Notes: generated from the sequence alone by a model not told the origin. Positions 1-9,497 are shown, counted from the stretch's first letter. The stretch: DNA of 64,000 bases from Aestuariibacter sp. GS-14 (GCF_006494365.1 NZ_VHIP01000001.1:372001-436000), one strand, 5' to 3'. Numbers and translations are program-made.

Positions 1-175
1 GCTCGGTGGTGGCTTTACCTACCCCACCCAATATTTCATTAGTGAATACCGTACGCTCGCGAACATAGCCTTCTGAATTTACGTTGGCAATGTTGTTACT
101 GGTGGTCGCCAACAGGCGGCTGCTGGCGTTAACGCCACTGGTTGCAATGGAATACAGATCAACATTGCTACTCAT
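1..175 (-). CDS. flgK: Flagellar hook-filament junction protein FlgK (HAP1), N-terminal part, cut by window edge
   Basis: Only the first 58 codons are inside the window; the gene runs off the left edge. The translation begins MSSNVDLYSIATSGVNAS and contains NNIANVNSEGYVRER, the N-terminal heptad and ANxNTxGY-type motif shared by axial flagellar proteins. The junction protein FlgK joins hook to filament. It starts 26 nt downstream of the flgJ stop, as in the usual flgJ-flgK order. The identification rests on this N-terminus and the position, so FlgK is favoured over other rod or hook proteins. Confidence 0.85.
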   Translation of the reverse strand, partial: MSSNVDLYSIATSGVNASSRLLATTSNNIANVNSEGYVRERTVFTNEILGGVGKATTE

Positions 176-201
176 TATTCAGCCCCCCCGATTATGTGTG
201 T

Positions 202-1155
202 TCATGGTAAATAGCCCTTGAACTGCTCACTGTTCAGCACCGACATAATCTTGTCGGCATACTGGGGATCGGTAGCGTAACCGGCCTGTTGCAGCGCATT
301 AAAATACGCTTTTGGATCAGCCGCCTGCTCCACCGCGCCCTGATAGCGCTGTTGATTTCGAATAAAATCAACGTAGTCAGTTAATCCCTGCTCCAGCGAT
401 TCGTAGCTGCGGAAGGCCGCTTTCTGCTGACGCGCAACAGTGCCGTCGAACTCCACCGTATCTACCGTAGCCGCATTACCTTTCCACTGGCTGTTGGCTT
501 TAATGCCAAACAAATTATTGGTGCTATTGCCTTTGCCGTCGTGGATCACGTACTGACCCCATCCGGTCTCAACCGCGGCCTGGGCAATTAACGCTTCCGG
601 TGTTACACCAATCTTTTCGGCAGCCTGTGATGCCACGGGATACAATGCCTGAACAAAAGCAGCAGGATTGTCAAATGCGGCGGTTTTAAATGCTTGCTGT
701 ACTGATTCTTCTGACACAGATTCAGCCAACGCCTGAGCGTCGGCTACCTGCGAACGGTTACGCCAGTTTAGCGAGGCTAGATTGCCGTCGTTTCGCAACA
801 CACTGGATGGCATATACTGCCCTTTCTCAGGCTGACCGAGTTGCTGCACAATTAATTTAGCCAGCCCCATGCCACCACCACTGGCCATATCTGCAGCCAT
901 TTGCTGATCGTGCATGTCGCGGTAAAACTTCATTTGCTCAGAGTTAAAGGGGCTGTCTTCGTCAGCCATCGCATCCTGCGCTTTGCGCATAGACTTGAGC
1001 ATCATTTGCACAAAGATAGCTTCAAATTGCTGCGCGGCCTCTTTCAGTGCGTCTTTGTCGTCGCTATACACCGCTTCTTTTAAGCGGTTGATACTCGACA
1101 TATCATGCACGTTACGGGCGCTTTCCAGCGTAGTTTTGCTATTCAACAGGTCCAT
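202..1155 (-). CDS. flgJ: FlgJ, rod-cap protein with peptidoglycan hydrolase domain
   Basis: 317 aa, two domains. The N-terminal part (about residues 35-95) carries the rod-binding signature QFEAIFVQMMLKSMRKAQ. The C-terminal part (about 155-310) is a glucosaminidase-type muramidase with the catalytic-Glu region AAVETGWGQYVI and the typical NNLFGIKA segment. It caps the growing rod in the periplasm and cuts the peptidoglycan to let the rod through. The dual-domain form is usual for gammaproteobacteria. Its ATG overlaps the flgI stop by one base (TAATG), so translation is probably coupled to flgI. Confidence 0.95.
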   Translation of the reverse strand: MDLLNSKTTLESARNVHDMSSINRLKEAVYSDDKDALKEAAQQFEAIFVQMMLKSMRKAQDAMADEDSPFNSEQMKFYRDMHDQQMAADMASGGGMGLAKLIVQQLGQPEKGQYMPSSVLRNDGNLASLNWRNRSQVADAQALAESVSEESVQQAFKTAAFDNPAAFVQALYPVASQAAEKIGVTPEALIAQAAVETGWGQYVIHDGKGNSTNNLFGIKANSQWKGNAATVDTVEFDGTVARQQKAAFRSYESLEQGLTDYVDFIRNQQRYQGAVEQAADPKAYFNALQQAGYATDPQYADKIMSVLNSEQFKGYLP

Positions 1156-2264
1156 TAGATCACCACTAGCTCACCTTGCAAAGCTCCGGCCTGACGCAAG
1201 GCTTCAAGAATAGCCATCAAGTCGCCAGGTGCTGCGCCGACTTCGTTCACTGCGCGCACTAACTGGTCCAGTGTTACACCAGGTTCAAACTTAAACATAC
1301 GGCTGTCTGCCATATTAACGTCAATGATGGACTGGGTAGTGACCACAGTTTCACCTTCGGCTAACGCATTAGGTTGAGAAACCTGCTGGTTTTCACTGAT
1401 CGTGACGGTAAGACCACCATGGGTAATAGCGGCAGGCAACAGGCGCACATCCCGGCCAATTACAATGGTGCCAGTACGGCTGTTTACCACTACACGGGCA
1501 GGCGCATCTGCCGGGGTAAATTCGAAGTTTTCCAGGGTTGCCAAAAAGCCGACTCGCTGACCCGGATCCCGCGGCGCAGTCACACGGACAGAAGCCGCGT
1601 CTAATGGCTCAGCAATCGCATAGCCTTTCTCAGGCTGCGCGCCAAAACGCTGGTTAATGGTATCGGCCAGTGCTTTGGAGGTAGAAAAATCAGGATAATG
1701 TAGATTCAGCGTTAAACTGTCGCCAGAGGCAAATCCACTTGGTACGGAACGCTCTACCAATGCCCCATTGGCAATACGACCAACGGTTGGTGTATTAACG
1801 ATAATACGCGAGCCATCCCCCCCCTGAGCGCCAAAACCACTGACTACCAGACTTCCTTGTGCAACCGCATAAATATTGCCATCAACCCCTTTAAGGAAGG
1901 TTTGTAGCAGTGTGCCGCCCTGTAAACTACTGGCTTCACCAATCGATGACACAGTAACGTCAATAGTTTGACCCGGCTTGATAAATGGCGGCAAATCAGC
2001 ATGAACAGCCACTGCCGCTACGTTTTTAATTTTGGGTTTGGTGTTGGGATCAAGGCTAATACCAAAGTTACTTAGCATGGTACGGAAGCTTTGCTCGGTA
2101 AACGGGCTTTGCTCGCCCGTGCCAGGCAAACCCACTACCAGGCCGTAACCAATTAACTGGTTGCTTCGCACGCCCTGAATACTGGCTACATCTTTAATGC
2201 GCTGAGCAAATGCCTGATTGCTAATCAGCATACTACCAAGCAAAACATACATAAAAATTCGCAT
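1155..2264 (-). CDS. flgI: FlgI, flagellar P-ring protein
   Basis: 369 aa, normal length. An N-terminal signal peptide (about 20 residues ending near QAFA) is followed by [20 protein letters not shown], the classic start of mature P-ring protein, and by [10 protein letters not shown]. FlgI polymerises in the periplasm around the rod as the P ring (bushing) of the basal body. It follows flgH by 9 nt and is coupled to flgJ. In polar sodium-driven or Vibrio-like motors this ring is joined by FlgT- and FlgP-type rings; both genes are present in this window at about 13.2-15.1 kb. Confidence 0.96.
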   Translation of the reverse strand: MRIFMYVLLGSMLISNQAFAQRIKDVASIQGVRSNQLIGYGLVVGLPGTGEQSPFTEQSFRTMLSNFGISLDPNTKPKIKNVAAVAVHADLPPFIKPGQTIDVTVSSIGEASSLQGGTLLQTFLKGVDGNIYAVAQGSLVVSGFGAQGGDGSRIIVNTPTVGRIANGALVERSVPSGFASGDSLTLNLHYPDFSTSKALADTINQRFGAQPEKGYAIAEPLDAASVRVTAPRDPGQRVGFLATLENFEFTPADAPARVVVNSRTGTIVIGRDVRLLPAAITHGGLTVTISENQQVSQPNALAEGETVVTTQSIIDVNMADSRMFKFEPGVTLDQLVRAVNEVGAAPGDLMAILEALRQAGALQGELVVI

Positions 2265-2273
2265 AGGACCTCC

Positions 2274-2957
2274 TTACATCGGCCACCATTCAGAGGAGAA
2301 GAACTTGGTTAACCAGCCCTTTTCCTGTGAACGGGCGAAACTACCGGTACCACTGTACTGGATGCGCGCATTGGCAATTTTGGTAGACACTATTTCATTT
2401 GCAGGAGAAATGTCAGAAGGACGAATGATGCCGGTCAAACGAATGTATTCGTCGCCGTGATTCAACGTGAGCCACTTTTCACCGCGGATCACCAGATTCT
2501 GATTTGCCAGCACGTCAACAACCGTGACAGAAATACTGCCATTCAGACTATTGCTCTGGTTCGCCTGAGCATCACCAGTGAAATCATTGGATGAAGTAAT
2601 CCCTAACTGAATCGACTCAGGACCAATGTTAATGGCATTACCGCCAAGCCCGGTGATAGGCTGTAAATCAACCCCAGTGGCTTTCGACGACGTTGTTCCG
2701 GCTGACTTAGATGCAGCTGTATTTTCACTAAGAGTGACGGTAATAATGTCACCTACCCGCCGGGCAGTGACATCAGAATACAGACTGTTGGCCATGTAAG
2801 GGCGAAACAAGCCACCGTCTTCAACAATGTGCTCGCGCGGAATATCCGGGATCACAGGCGCAAACGACGGGTCGTTTGCCTGCACATAGTCAGGGCCTGT
2901 GCTGGCACAGCCAGTGGTAATCAATCCCGCAATCGCAATGAACATTAGGCGCTGCAT
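2274..2957 (-). CDS. flgH: FlgH, flagellar L-ring lipoprotein
   Basis: 227 aa. The start MQRLMFIAIAGLITTGCAST is a lipoprotein signal with lipobox TTGC, so the mature protein is anchored to the outer membrane at Cys17. The conserved core includes ARRVGDIITVTLSENTAASK and LNGSISVTVVDVLANQNLVI, both typical of L-ring proteins. It forms the outer-membrane ring around the distal rod. Length and order (flgG-flgH-flgI) are canonical. Confidence 0.96.
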   Translation of the reverse strand: MQRLMFIAIAGLITTGCASTGPDYVQANDPSFAPVIPDIPREHIVEDGGLFRPYMANSLYSDVTARRVGDIITVTLSENTAASKSAGTTSSKATGVDLQPITGLGGNAINIGPESIQLGITSSNDFTGDAQANQSNSLNGSISVTVVDVLANQNLVIRGEKWLTLNHGDEYIRLTGIIRPSDISPANEIVSTKIANARIQYSGTGSFARSQEKGWLTKFFSSEWWPM

Positions 2958-2975
2958 AACCGTCTCACTTATTTG

Positions 2976-3764
2976 TTATAGCTGTTGAATGACCTGTCCA
3001 AGCATCTGATCCACCGATGAGATCACCTTGGAGTTCATTTCGTATAACCGCTGACTTTCAATCAGGTTTACCAGCTCTTCTGTTACGTTCACGTTGGAGG
3101 TTTCCAGCGTGCCCTGCACAATGGTACCTAACCCCTGTAAACCGGGTACGCCTTGAATTGGCGCGCCTGATACTGCTGTTTCGACATACAGGTTCTGGCC
3201 AGTAGGCATCAGGCCAGTCGGATTAACAAAATCAGATACAGTAAGCTGTCCCAATACCTGTGGCTCCGCCTGTCCACGAACCGATGCCGACACTTCGCCG
3301 TCCTGTGAAATAGTAATTTGCTGTGCATCTTCCGGAATGGTGATTTCAGGCTGTAACAGGAAACCTGCTCCAGGAGTAACAATTTGCCCTTGATCGTTTA
3401 ACGTAAACTGACCGTTGCGGGTATACGCAATACTGCCGTCAGGTTGCAGAATTTCGAAAAATCCGCGCCCTTGAATCGACATATCCAACGCGTTGTCGGT
3501 TGTTAACAAGTTCCCTTGTGTATGGGCTTTTTGTGTTGCCACTACTTTTGAACCTGCGCCCACCATCAGGCCTGATGGCAATTCTGTATCGGCCGACGAG
3601 CGACCGCCCGGCTGATTAATGTTCTGATACAACAGGTCTTCAAATATCGCCCGGTCTTTCTTAAAGCCAACGGTAGACGCGTTAGCCAGGTTGTTCGACA
3701 CCACGGACACGTCGGTTTGCGCCGCGTCGAGTCCGGTTTTACTGATCCAAAGTGCAGGATGCAT
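2976..3764 (-). CDS. flgG: FlgG, distal rod protein
   Basis: 262 aa, the standard FlgG length. The N-terminus contains DVSVVSNNLANASTVGFKKD, the rod/hook family motif, and the C-terminus contains NVNVTEELVNLIESQRLYEM, the C-terminal helix shared by axial proteins. It forms the distal rod inside the P and L rings. It follows flgF by 41 nt and precedes flgH by 18 nt in one transcription unit (flgF-flgG-flgH-flgI-flgJ) that begins at the sigma-54 site near 4.6 kb. Confidence 0.96.
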   Translation of the reverse strand: MHPALWISKTGLDAAQTDVSVVSNNLANASTVGFKKDRAIFEDLLYQNINQPGGRSSADTELPSGLMVGAGSKVVATQKAHTQGNLLTTDNALDMSIQGRGFFEILQPDGSIAYTRNGQFTLNDQGQIVTPGAGFLLQPEITIPEDAQQITISQDGEVSASVRGQAEPQVLGQLTVSDFVNPTGLMPTGQNLYVETAVSGAPIQGVPGLQGLGTIVQGTLETSNVNVTEELVNLIESQRLYEMNSKVISSVDQMLGQVIQQL

Positions 3765-3805
3765 ATGATTTCTCCTCTGCCTTGTTTCTGTTGATACCGA
3801 TTGGA

Positions 3806-4549
3806 TTAGATGATGCGCAGCAACATGTTGCCGCGAGTATCCAGGGCGTCAGCTTTCTTCATCATTTTGACTTGCAGCTCGTAATGACGCTGCAAACTCA
3901 GCATATTGACCATCTCATCAATCGCGTTCACATTCGATCCTTCCAGCATGCCGGTGCGAATTGACACCGTTTCATCGGCCGCAGCCGTTGTGCCGTCCTT
4001 CATGCGGAATAATCCGTCGTTACCTCGTTCCATATCGCGGTATTCCGGTTTAACCAGCTTGAGTCTGCCTACTTCTTCAAGTACCGATTCCGGTGCGCCT
4101 TGTGGACGTATCGAAATGGTGCCGTCGGCGGCAATATTCAGGTTATCCAGTGGCACGGGCAAAAATATCGGTCCGGCATCCCCCATCACTACATTGCCAT
4201 GCACATCTTCGAGCACACCATCGGCACCCAACTGAAAATTACCATCGCGGCTATAGGCTTCTTTGCCCTGCTGATCCTGAATGGCAAACCATCCGTCGCC
4301 CTGTACGGCAACATCCAGCTGTCTGCCAGTTTGAATCATTGGGCCACTTTCATAGTTGTTGGTGGGGCTTTCGGTAATGGCAAACACCCGGGTCGGCAAA
4401 CCTTCGCCGTATACCGGCATAGATCGGGCCTGTTCGAGCTGCGCTTTGAAACCGGTGGTCTGCGCGTTTGCCAGGTTGTTGGCGCGCAAAGACGTTGCAA
4501 TCAGGTCCTGATTGGCCCCGCTGCTGGCGATATAGAGTAATTTATCCAT
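3806..4549 (-). CDS. flgF: FlgF, proximal rod protein
   Basis: 247 aa. The start MDKLLYIASSGANQDLIAT and the motif NNLANAQTTGFKAQLEQAR are typical of FlgF, as is the C-terminal SNVNAIDEMVNMLSLQRHYE. It is a structural subunit of the rod. A 125-bp gap separates it from flgE upstream. That gap holds a strong hairpin after flgE and a sigma-54 motif 42 nt before the flgF ATG, so flgF starts its own transcription unit. Confidence 0.95.
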   Translation of the reverse strand: MDKLLYIASSGANQDLIATSLRANNLANAQTTGFKAQLEQARSMPVYGEGLPTRVFAITESPTNNYESGPMIQTGRQLDVAVQGDGWFAIQDQQGKEAYSRDGNFQLGADGVLEDVHGNVVMGDAGPIFLPVPLDNLNIAADGTISIRPQGAPESVLEEVGRLKLVKPEYRDMERGNDGLFRMKDGTTAAADETVSIRTGMLEGSNVNAIDEMVNMLSLQRHYELQVKMMKKADALDTRGNMLLRII

Positions 4550-4590
4550 GACTGCCTTTTGACGCTTTTAATACACTTAGCAGTGAATGT

Positions 4591-4605
4591 GCAAAGGCGA
4601 TGCCA
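4591..4605 (-). promoter_or_regulatory. Sigma-54 (-24/-12) promoter candidate for flgFGHIJ
   Basis: On the minus strand the sequence reads TGGCATCGCCTTTGC. GG and GC are separated by exactly 10 nt, which is the RpoN spacing. The GC element lies 42 nt before the flgF start and downstream of the flgE terminator. Rod and hook operons of polar flagella are commonly sigma-54/FlrC dependent, which fits. Confidence 0.7.
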
Positions 4606-4632
4606 AAAGTGCCAAAATAAAACAGCTAAAAG

Positions 4633-4658
4633 AAAAGGGCTGCCTGGGCAGCCCTTTT
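4633..4658 (-). terminator. Hairpin terminator after flgE
   Basis: A perfect 12-bp inverted repeat, AAAAGGGCTGCC / GGCAGCCCTTTT, has a 2-nt loop and A/T-rich flanks on both sides. It lies 17 nt past the flgE stop and can act in either orientation. It probably ends or attenuates the flgBCDE message before flgF. Confidence 0.8.
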
Positions 4659-4674
4659 ACGATAAGAGAAATGC

Positions 4675-6060
4675 TTATCGGATGTTCAGAATGGTCTGGT
4701 TTAACTGGTTATTTACTTCCAGTGAACGAGAGTTTGCCTGAAAGTTACGTTGCGCAATAATCAGGTCAATCAGTTCCGTTGTCAGGTTAACGTTAGCCTG
4801 CTCCAGAGCCGAAGAGTTGATCTCACCAAAGGTACCGGTTGTTGCTTCACCTGCAAGTGCCTCACCTGACAGAATACTCTCTTTCCACTGGGTATTACTT
4901 TCCTGCGTCAGGCCTTGTTCGTTTGAGAAGCGTACCAAGGCTACGCGCACGATAGGCTCAGACGTCCCGTTTGAGAAAGTTGCGCGAACCAAACCATCCG
5001 GGCCGATATCAATACCGGTTAAACGACCAACTGGCAGACCGTCCTGCTCGAGTGAAGTTACCTCAAAGGCAGACGCGAACTGAGTAGGTTCATTTGGCGT
5101 AGCGCCGTTAGGATCCAGGTTAAAATCAATCGCAATTTGCTGCGTTGGATCAGAGCCGTTCGCCAAAATTGTTCCGCCCAATGCTTCGGTTACAATTTTA
5201 AAATCAGACTGCGCCACCCCATCTGGCGATTCAATGCCAGTAAATTCACCGCCCTGGCTGAAAATGAGTTTTGCTGCTGTTACGCCGTTACCGGTATTGG
5301 TGCCTGCAGAATTGACGGCGGTCGTAGGGTCTGAATCCGTGCCGTCAGAGTTCACCAAGTCAACCAGCGTGTCGTCTACCGAGGCAACTACATACCATTC
5401 GTTGTCGCTACCTACTGCATTGTCTTTAATGAAATAATAGGTCATAACATGGCTGTCACCCAGCGAGTCATAAACAGTTACCGAGGTAGCGGCGTTATAG
5501 GTTAATGGGTCTTCCGGGTCGAAGCTGGCTGGATCCAGCGCGCCTTCACCTGCTGGCAGGTTCATGCGAATATCAACTTCACCGGTTTGCTGTGGATTAC
5601 CTGATGAATCAGGAATACGCACAGGAACCGTTGTACTTAACGCCACTGAAGCGCTGGTACCATCGGAGTTAACCGGAAAACCAACCAGATTATCGCCCGC
5701 ACTGTTTACCACAAAGTTGTCGGCGTCGAGTTTAAACTGACCGGCACGGGTAAACGAAAAATCGCGTGAGGTAATTTCTGGTACTGTGGCAAAAAAGCCG
5801 TTGCCGGTGATCGCTAAATCCAATGCGGTATTAGTGAACTGTAAACTACCCTGGGTAAACTGCTGCGCAACTTCCTGGGTTAATACACCGTCACCTACTT
5901 TTGTTTTACCGCCCGCCAATAATGATGTCGCATATACGTCACCAAACTCAGCACGCGATTCCTTAAAACCTACCGTGTTGACGTTGGCAATGTTATTGGC
6001 GGTGGTGTCCAAATCTTTTTGTGCGGCAGATACGCCACTTAATGCAATATTAAAAGACAT
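4675..6060 (-). CDS. flgE: FlgE, flagellar hook protein
   Basis: 461 aa. The N-terminus MSFNIALSGVSAAQKDLDTT with NNIANVNTVGFKESRAEFGD and the C-terminus QANVNLTTELIDLIIAQRNF are the conserved hook-protein termini; the middle is the variable surface domain rich in Asp, Ser and Thr. It polymerises on the rod to form the flexible hook, using the FlgD cap encoded just upstream (15-nt gap). A strong hairpin follows the gene. Confidence 0.96.
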   Translation of the reverse strand: MSFNIALSGVSAAQKDLDTTANNIANVNTVGFKESRAEFGDVYATSLLAGGKTKVGDGVLTQEVAQQFTQGSLQFTNTALDLAITGNGFFATVPEITSRDFSFTRAGQFKLDADNFVVNSAGDNLVGFPVNSDGTSASVALSTTVPVRIPDSSGNPQQTGEVDIRMNLPAGEGALDPASFDPEDPLTYNAATSVTVYDSLGDSHVMTYYFIKDNAVGSDNEWYVVASVDDTLVDLVNSDGTDSDPTTAVNSAGTNTGNGVTAAKLIFSQGGEFTGIESPDGVAQSDFKIVTEALGGTILANGSDPTQQIAIDFNLDPNGATPNEPTQFASAFEVTSLEQDGLPVGRLTGIDIGPDGLVRATFSNGTSEPIVRVALVRFSNEQGLTQESNTQWKESILSGEALAGEATTGTFGEINSSALEQANVNLTTELIDLIIAQRNFQANSRSLEVNNQLNQTILNIR

Positions 6061-6075
6061 GAGTTTTCTCTCCTA

Positions 6076-6765
6076 CTAACTGCCGATTTGAATGACGTCT
6101 TTAAGATTAATGCTGACATCACCTGCTAAATTTAGAATAATGCCCTGACTGCTGCTTGCCAGGCTCACACTGCTAACGTGTCGGTTGATAGCGGTGGAAA
6201 TAGCCACCCCTTCACCATTAGCTTCACCAGATGCACTAACAATGTATTCGCCAGCCGGCATAATATTGCCGCGGCTGTCAGTGCCATCCCAACTGAACTG
6301 GATGTTACCTGCCGCTTGCGTGCCGGCATTGATTACCCTTACCACTTCGCCGTTTGGACTGGTAATGGTAATTTCCATGTTCTGAACAGTTTGATCGTTT
6401 ACCACTACACCGCTGACACCTGCGCCATCAGTAGCCATGTAGCCAATGTTGCTTTCTACCAGTACGTTCTGACCAATCAGCCCAGACGCCTGTAACGCCT
6501 GATTTGACGTCATTGAAGTGGCAAAAGTCTCAAACTTTTCGTTGAGTTTGTTGATGCCATCCGCAGTAGTGAACTGGGTCATTTGCGACACCATCTGATC
6601 ATTGTCTACCGGCTTGGTAGGATCCTGGTTCGCTAACTGCTCGGTCAGCAAGGCGAAAAAGTCTTCCTGACTCAGTGCTTGCTCAGAACCATCGACTACC
6701 GGAACCGTCTCGTCCTGCCAGTACAGGTTGTCGGTTAAGCCTGTTGTGGTGTTGATTATACTCAC
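6076..6765 (-). CDS. flgD: FlgD, hook-cap scaffolding protein
   Basis: 229 aa. The N-terminal region has LSQEDFFALLTEQLANQDPT and VDNDQMVSQMTQFTTADGIN, the FlgD signature needed for export and hook capping. The C-terminal half has a Tudor/FnIII-like part with FSWDGTDSRGNIMPAGEY. FlgD sits transiently at the hook tip during assembly. It lies between flgC (26 nt) and flgE (15 nt) in the flgBCDE order. Confidence 0.95.
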   Translation of the reverse strand: MSIINTTTGLTDNLYWQDETVPVVDGSEQALSQEDFFALLTEQLANQDPTKPVDNDQMVSQMTQFTTADGINKLNEKFETFATSMTSNQALQASGLIGQNVLVESNIGYMATDGAGVSGVVVNDQTVQNMEITITSPNGEVVRVINAGTQAAGNIQFSWDGTDSRGNIMPAGEYIVSASGEANGEGVAISTAINRHVSSVSLASSSQGIILNLAGDVSINLKDVIQIGS

Positions 6766-6791
6766 AATAGTATCCTCTTAATGGCCAGCCA

Positions 6792-7214
6792 TTACTGGCC
6801 CTGGCCAAGCATCATTACGCGACGGAAGATGCGTTTGGCGGTATCAGCTACCTGAATGTTGGTTTCGTAGGCTTTTGACGCAGACATCATATCGGCCATC
6901 TCTTCCACAATGTTCACATTGGGCTTGTAGATATAGCCATTTTCATCTGCCAATGGGTTGTTAGGCGCATACTCAACGTTAAGTGGTTTGTTGCTTTCTA
7001 CCACGCCCAGCACTTTTACTTCGGTGCCTTTCATCTGGTCGTTTGAGGCGCGTTGCAGTTCAGCGGCAAAAACAGCATGACGTGCGCGGTAAGTTTCACC
7101 TGCACTACTGCTCACGGTATTGGCGTTAGCTATGTTGCTGGCAGTGGTATTCAGGCGAACACTTTCTGCATGCATACCCGATTCAGAAATTGACATAACA
7201 TCAAATAAACTCAT
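6792..7214 (-). CDS. flgC: FlgC, proximal rod protein
   Basis: 140 aa. It contains VRLNTTASNIANANTVSSSA near the N-terminus and VEEMADMMSASKAYETNIQV near the C-terminus, both standard for FlgC. It is a rod subunit next to the MS ring. Its start overlaps the flgB stop by 4 nt (ATGA), indicating translational coupling. Confidence 0.96.
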   Translation of the reverse strand: MSLFDVMSISESGMHAESVRLNTTASNIANANTVSSSAGETYRARHAVFAAELQRASNDQMKGTEVKVLGVVESNKPLNVEYAPNNPLADENGYIYKPNVNIVEEMADMMSASKAYETNIQVADTAKRIFRRVMMLGQGQ

Positions 7215-7615
7215 TGCCCTTGTCCTCCGCTAATCGCTTTTTTCATACCTTTAATTTTGCCATCCAGAAACTGAATGCTGGCCTGATAGCGCATCGATGC
7301 GTCTAAGAATTCATTACGCTCGCGCTGCACTTCCACCGTATTGCCGTCACCCGTATCCGGTTGAGAAGGAATGCGGAAACCAATTTCCGCTGACGAGGTC
7401 ATGCCGCCGCTGATATGTTTTTCATGAGTACGTGTCATTTTTTGACCGCTTGCATACTGCGCCGAAGCCATAGCTTGTTGAAAGTTTATGCCTCGGGCCT
7501 TATAGCCAGGGGTGTTGGCGTTTGCCAGGTTACCGGCGCTCACTTCCATTATGTCGTTGCGAATATTCAACGCCTGTTGATGGAAGCCTGTGAGTTTGTC
7601 TAGATTAATTGCCAT
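7211..7615 (-). CDS. flgB: FlgB, proximal rod protein
   Basis: 134 aa from the ATG chosen here (MAINLDKLTGFHQQALNIR). A GTG two codons upstream gives a longer frame, but the Shine-Dalgarno AGGAG is 8 nt from this ATG and only 2 nt from the GTG. NLANANTPGYKARGINFQQA is the rod-family motif. It is the first gene of the flgBCDE unit, and a clean sigma-54 motif lies 33 nt upstream of the ATG. Confidence 0.95.
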   Translation of the reverse strand: MAINLDKLTGFHQQALNIRNDIMEVSAGNLANANTPGYKARGINFQQAMASAQYASGQKMTRTHEKHISGGMTSSAEIGFRIPSQPDTGDGNTVEVQRERNEFLDASMRYQASIQFLDGKIKGMKKAISGGQGQ

Positions 7616-7647
7616 GAGCACTACTCCTAATACTTAGTCACAACTAA

Positions 7648-7662
7648 GCAAAGGGAGTGCCA
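7648..7662 (-). promoter_or_regulatory. Sigma-54 (-24/-12) promoter for flgBCDE
   Basis: The minus strand reads TGGCACTCCCTTTGC, an essentially consensus RpoN site with GG-N10-GC spacing. The GC element is 33 nt upstream of the flgB ATG, so transcription should start about 20 nt before the gene. Confidence 0.85.
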
Positions 7663-7716
7663 ATAGAATGAAAATTGGATATTTATTTAAGGAATAAAGC
7701 TAAATCAATTAGTTAA

Positions 7717-8550
7717 CTAATCTTTCTTAGCGTAATACAACCCAGGGTTGCATTTTATCATGCGGTAACTCTCTGCCGCAGAGGCAACTGACTCTGACGC
7801 GCCAAGGAAGAGAATGCCGCTTGGTTGGAGTTGAGCGGCAATTTGTTGCAGTATTTTTTGCTTGATGTCGGTAGAAAAATAAATCAACACATTGCGGCAA
7901 AATACAATGTCAAACTTACCCAGCATGGAATAGCTGTGTAGCAGGTTCAGACTGCGGAAACTCACCATACGACGAACCTCGGCATTAACTTGCATCATGC
8001 CGCTTTCGTGCTGCGAAAAATAGCGCTGGCGGCGTTCTGCCGATAATCCGCGCGATAGTGACAGCTCATCGTACAAACCCTGCTCACATTTCTTAAGCAT
8101 GTTGCTGGACAAATCCGTTGCCACTATTTCAACACTAAGGCTCTTTGCCGCAGGACTTTTGCGCTGGTATTCCAGTACAGACATCCCAATAGAATAAGGC
8201 TCCTGCCCTGAAGAACATGCCGCACTCCAGATACGCAATCTACGTTGCCGGGTGGCAAGATCGGGCAAAATTTGGTTGATGAGCAATTCAAATGGATAGG
8301 TATCGCGAAACCACAATGTTTCATTTGTGGTCATAGCGTCGATGACTTGTTGCAATAAGGCGCGGTTGTGGCCGGAAATCGCGATTCCCAGTAATTCGTC
8401 CATACTGGCCAGTTGATGCTCGTACAACAACCCGGCCAGGCGACTTCTTACCAAATACTGCTTATTATCGCCCAGCACAATACCACATTGCTGCTCAAGA
8501 AAATCCCTGAACCTGCGGTACCCTTCAGGTGATACATCCTTATTAACCAA
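7717..8550 (-). CDS. cheR: CheR, chemotaxis protein methyltransferase
   Basis: 277 aa. An N-terminal helical domain (about 1-75) is followed by a SAM-dependent methyltransferase fold with IWSAACSSGQEPYSIGM as the AdoMet-binding loop and FDIVFCRNVLIYF as the conserved NVLIYF motif. It methylates glutamates of chemoreceptors. The best start is a TTG (MVNKDVSPEGY) with GGAG about 10 nt upstream; no ATG fits this frame nearby. It lies 20 nt after cheV, the usual neighbour ahead of flgB in Vibrio-like clusters. Confidence 0.93.
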   Translation of the reverse strand: MVNKDVSPEGYRRFRDFLEQQCGIVLGDNKQYLVRSRLAGLLYEHQLASMDELLGIAISGHNRALLQQVIDAMTTNETLWFRDTYPFELLINQILPDLATRQRRLRIWSAACSSGQEPYSIGMSVLEYQRKSPAAKSLSVEIVATDLSSNMLKKCEQGLYDELSLSRGLSAERRQRYFSQHESGMMQVNAEVRRMVSFRSLNLLHSYSMLGKFDIVFCRNVLIYFSTDIKQKILQQIAAQLQPSGILFLGASESVASAAESYRMIKCNPGLYYAKKD

Positions 8551-8570
8551 TCGGTTAGTACTCCGTTCGC

Positions 8571-9497
8571 TTATTCAGTGGGGCCAAGCCATTTTTGAAC
8601 AGCTGTCGCCAGTTCATCCGGGTGGAACTTGGCGATAAAATCATCTGCACCGACTTTCTTAACCATCGCCTGGTTAAATACGCCACTCAATGACGTGTGG
8701 AGCACAACATGTAATTTTTGTAACTCAGGGGTATTCTTGATTTCAGCGGTCAGTGTGTAGCCATCCATTTCAGGCATTTCGATATCCGATACCAGCACAC
8801 CCACTTTGTCTGTCACATCGCCGGTTTCAGCTGCAATCTCTTTCAACCGGTTCAATGCCTCAAGGCCGTTTTTAGCCATCTCAATTTCAAGCCCTAACGT
8901 TGTGAGGGCTCGCTTCACCTGATTTCTTGCCACCGATGAATCATCGGCGATAAATATTATTTTATCTTTGTGGGCATCGGTATTCAGTTTACTGGCAACT
9001 TCGGCACTCACCTCAGTATTGAGCGGCGAAATTTCATTGAGGATCTTTTCTACGTCCAGAATCTCAACCAATTCTTTATCTACTTCGGTCACCGCGGTCA
9101 AATAACTCGCTCTGCCAGTGCCTTGAGGCGGCGGCATAATCGCATCCCAATTGGTATTGATGATGCGTTCAACCGCACCAACCAGGAACCCCTGCACTGA
9201 ACGGTTATACTCAGCAATGACAATGAATGCCGTTTTTAAATCTTCAATACGGCGACCACCGGTTGCCATACTTAAATCAATCACTGAAATGGTTTGTCCG
9301 CGAATATGTGCCACGCCTCGAACCAAAGGATTGAGCTTTGGCATTGAGGTGAGCGCAGGGCATTGCAACACTTCCCGGACTTTAAACACATTAATCCCGA
9401 ATCGTTGCCGGCCATTAAGACGGAACAGCAACAATTCCAGTCGGTTTTGTCCGACCAACTGCGTGCGCTGATTTACCGAATCCATAATTCCAGACAT
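8571..9497 (-). CDS. cheV: CheV, CheW-receiver chemotaxis coupling protein
   Basis: 308 aa. A CheW-like domain (about 18-165, with FGINVFKVREVLQCP and GVAHIRGQTISVIDL) is followed by a response-receiver domain (about 175-305). The receiver shows the acidic pair in FIADDSSVARNQ and the phospho-acceptor Asp in VLVSDIEMPEMDGYTL. It couples chemoreceptors to CheA and its receiver tunes adaptation. GAGGTG lies before the ATG. It is transcribed with cheR and diverges from flgA. Confidence 0.94.
   Translation of the reverse strand: MSGIMDSVNQRTQLVGQNRLELLLFRLNGRQRFGINVFKVREVLQCPALTSMPKLNPLVRGVAHIRGQTISVIDLSMATGGRRIEDLKTAFIVIAEYNRSVQGFLVGAVERIINTNWDAIMPPPQGTGRASYLTAVTEVDKELVEILDVEKILNEISPLNTEVSAEVASKLNTDAHKDKIIFIADDSSVARNQVKRALTTLGLEIEMAKNGLEALNRLKEIAAETGDVTDKVGVLVSDIEMPEMDGYTLTAEIKNTPELQKLHVVLHTSLSGVFNQAMVKKVGADDFIAKFHPDELATAVQKWLGPTE

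Noticed and set aside
4589..4618. A second possible sigma-54 motif before flgF on the minus strand (TGGCACTTTTGGCATCG)
   Set aside because: It begins with a perfect TGGCAC, but the base pair at the -12 position is AT rather than GC at N10 spacing; the overlapping site at 4591-4605 has correct spacing.
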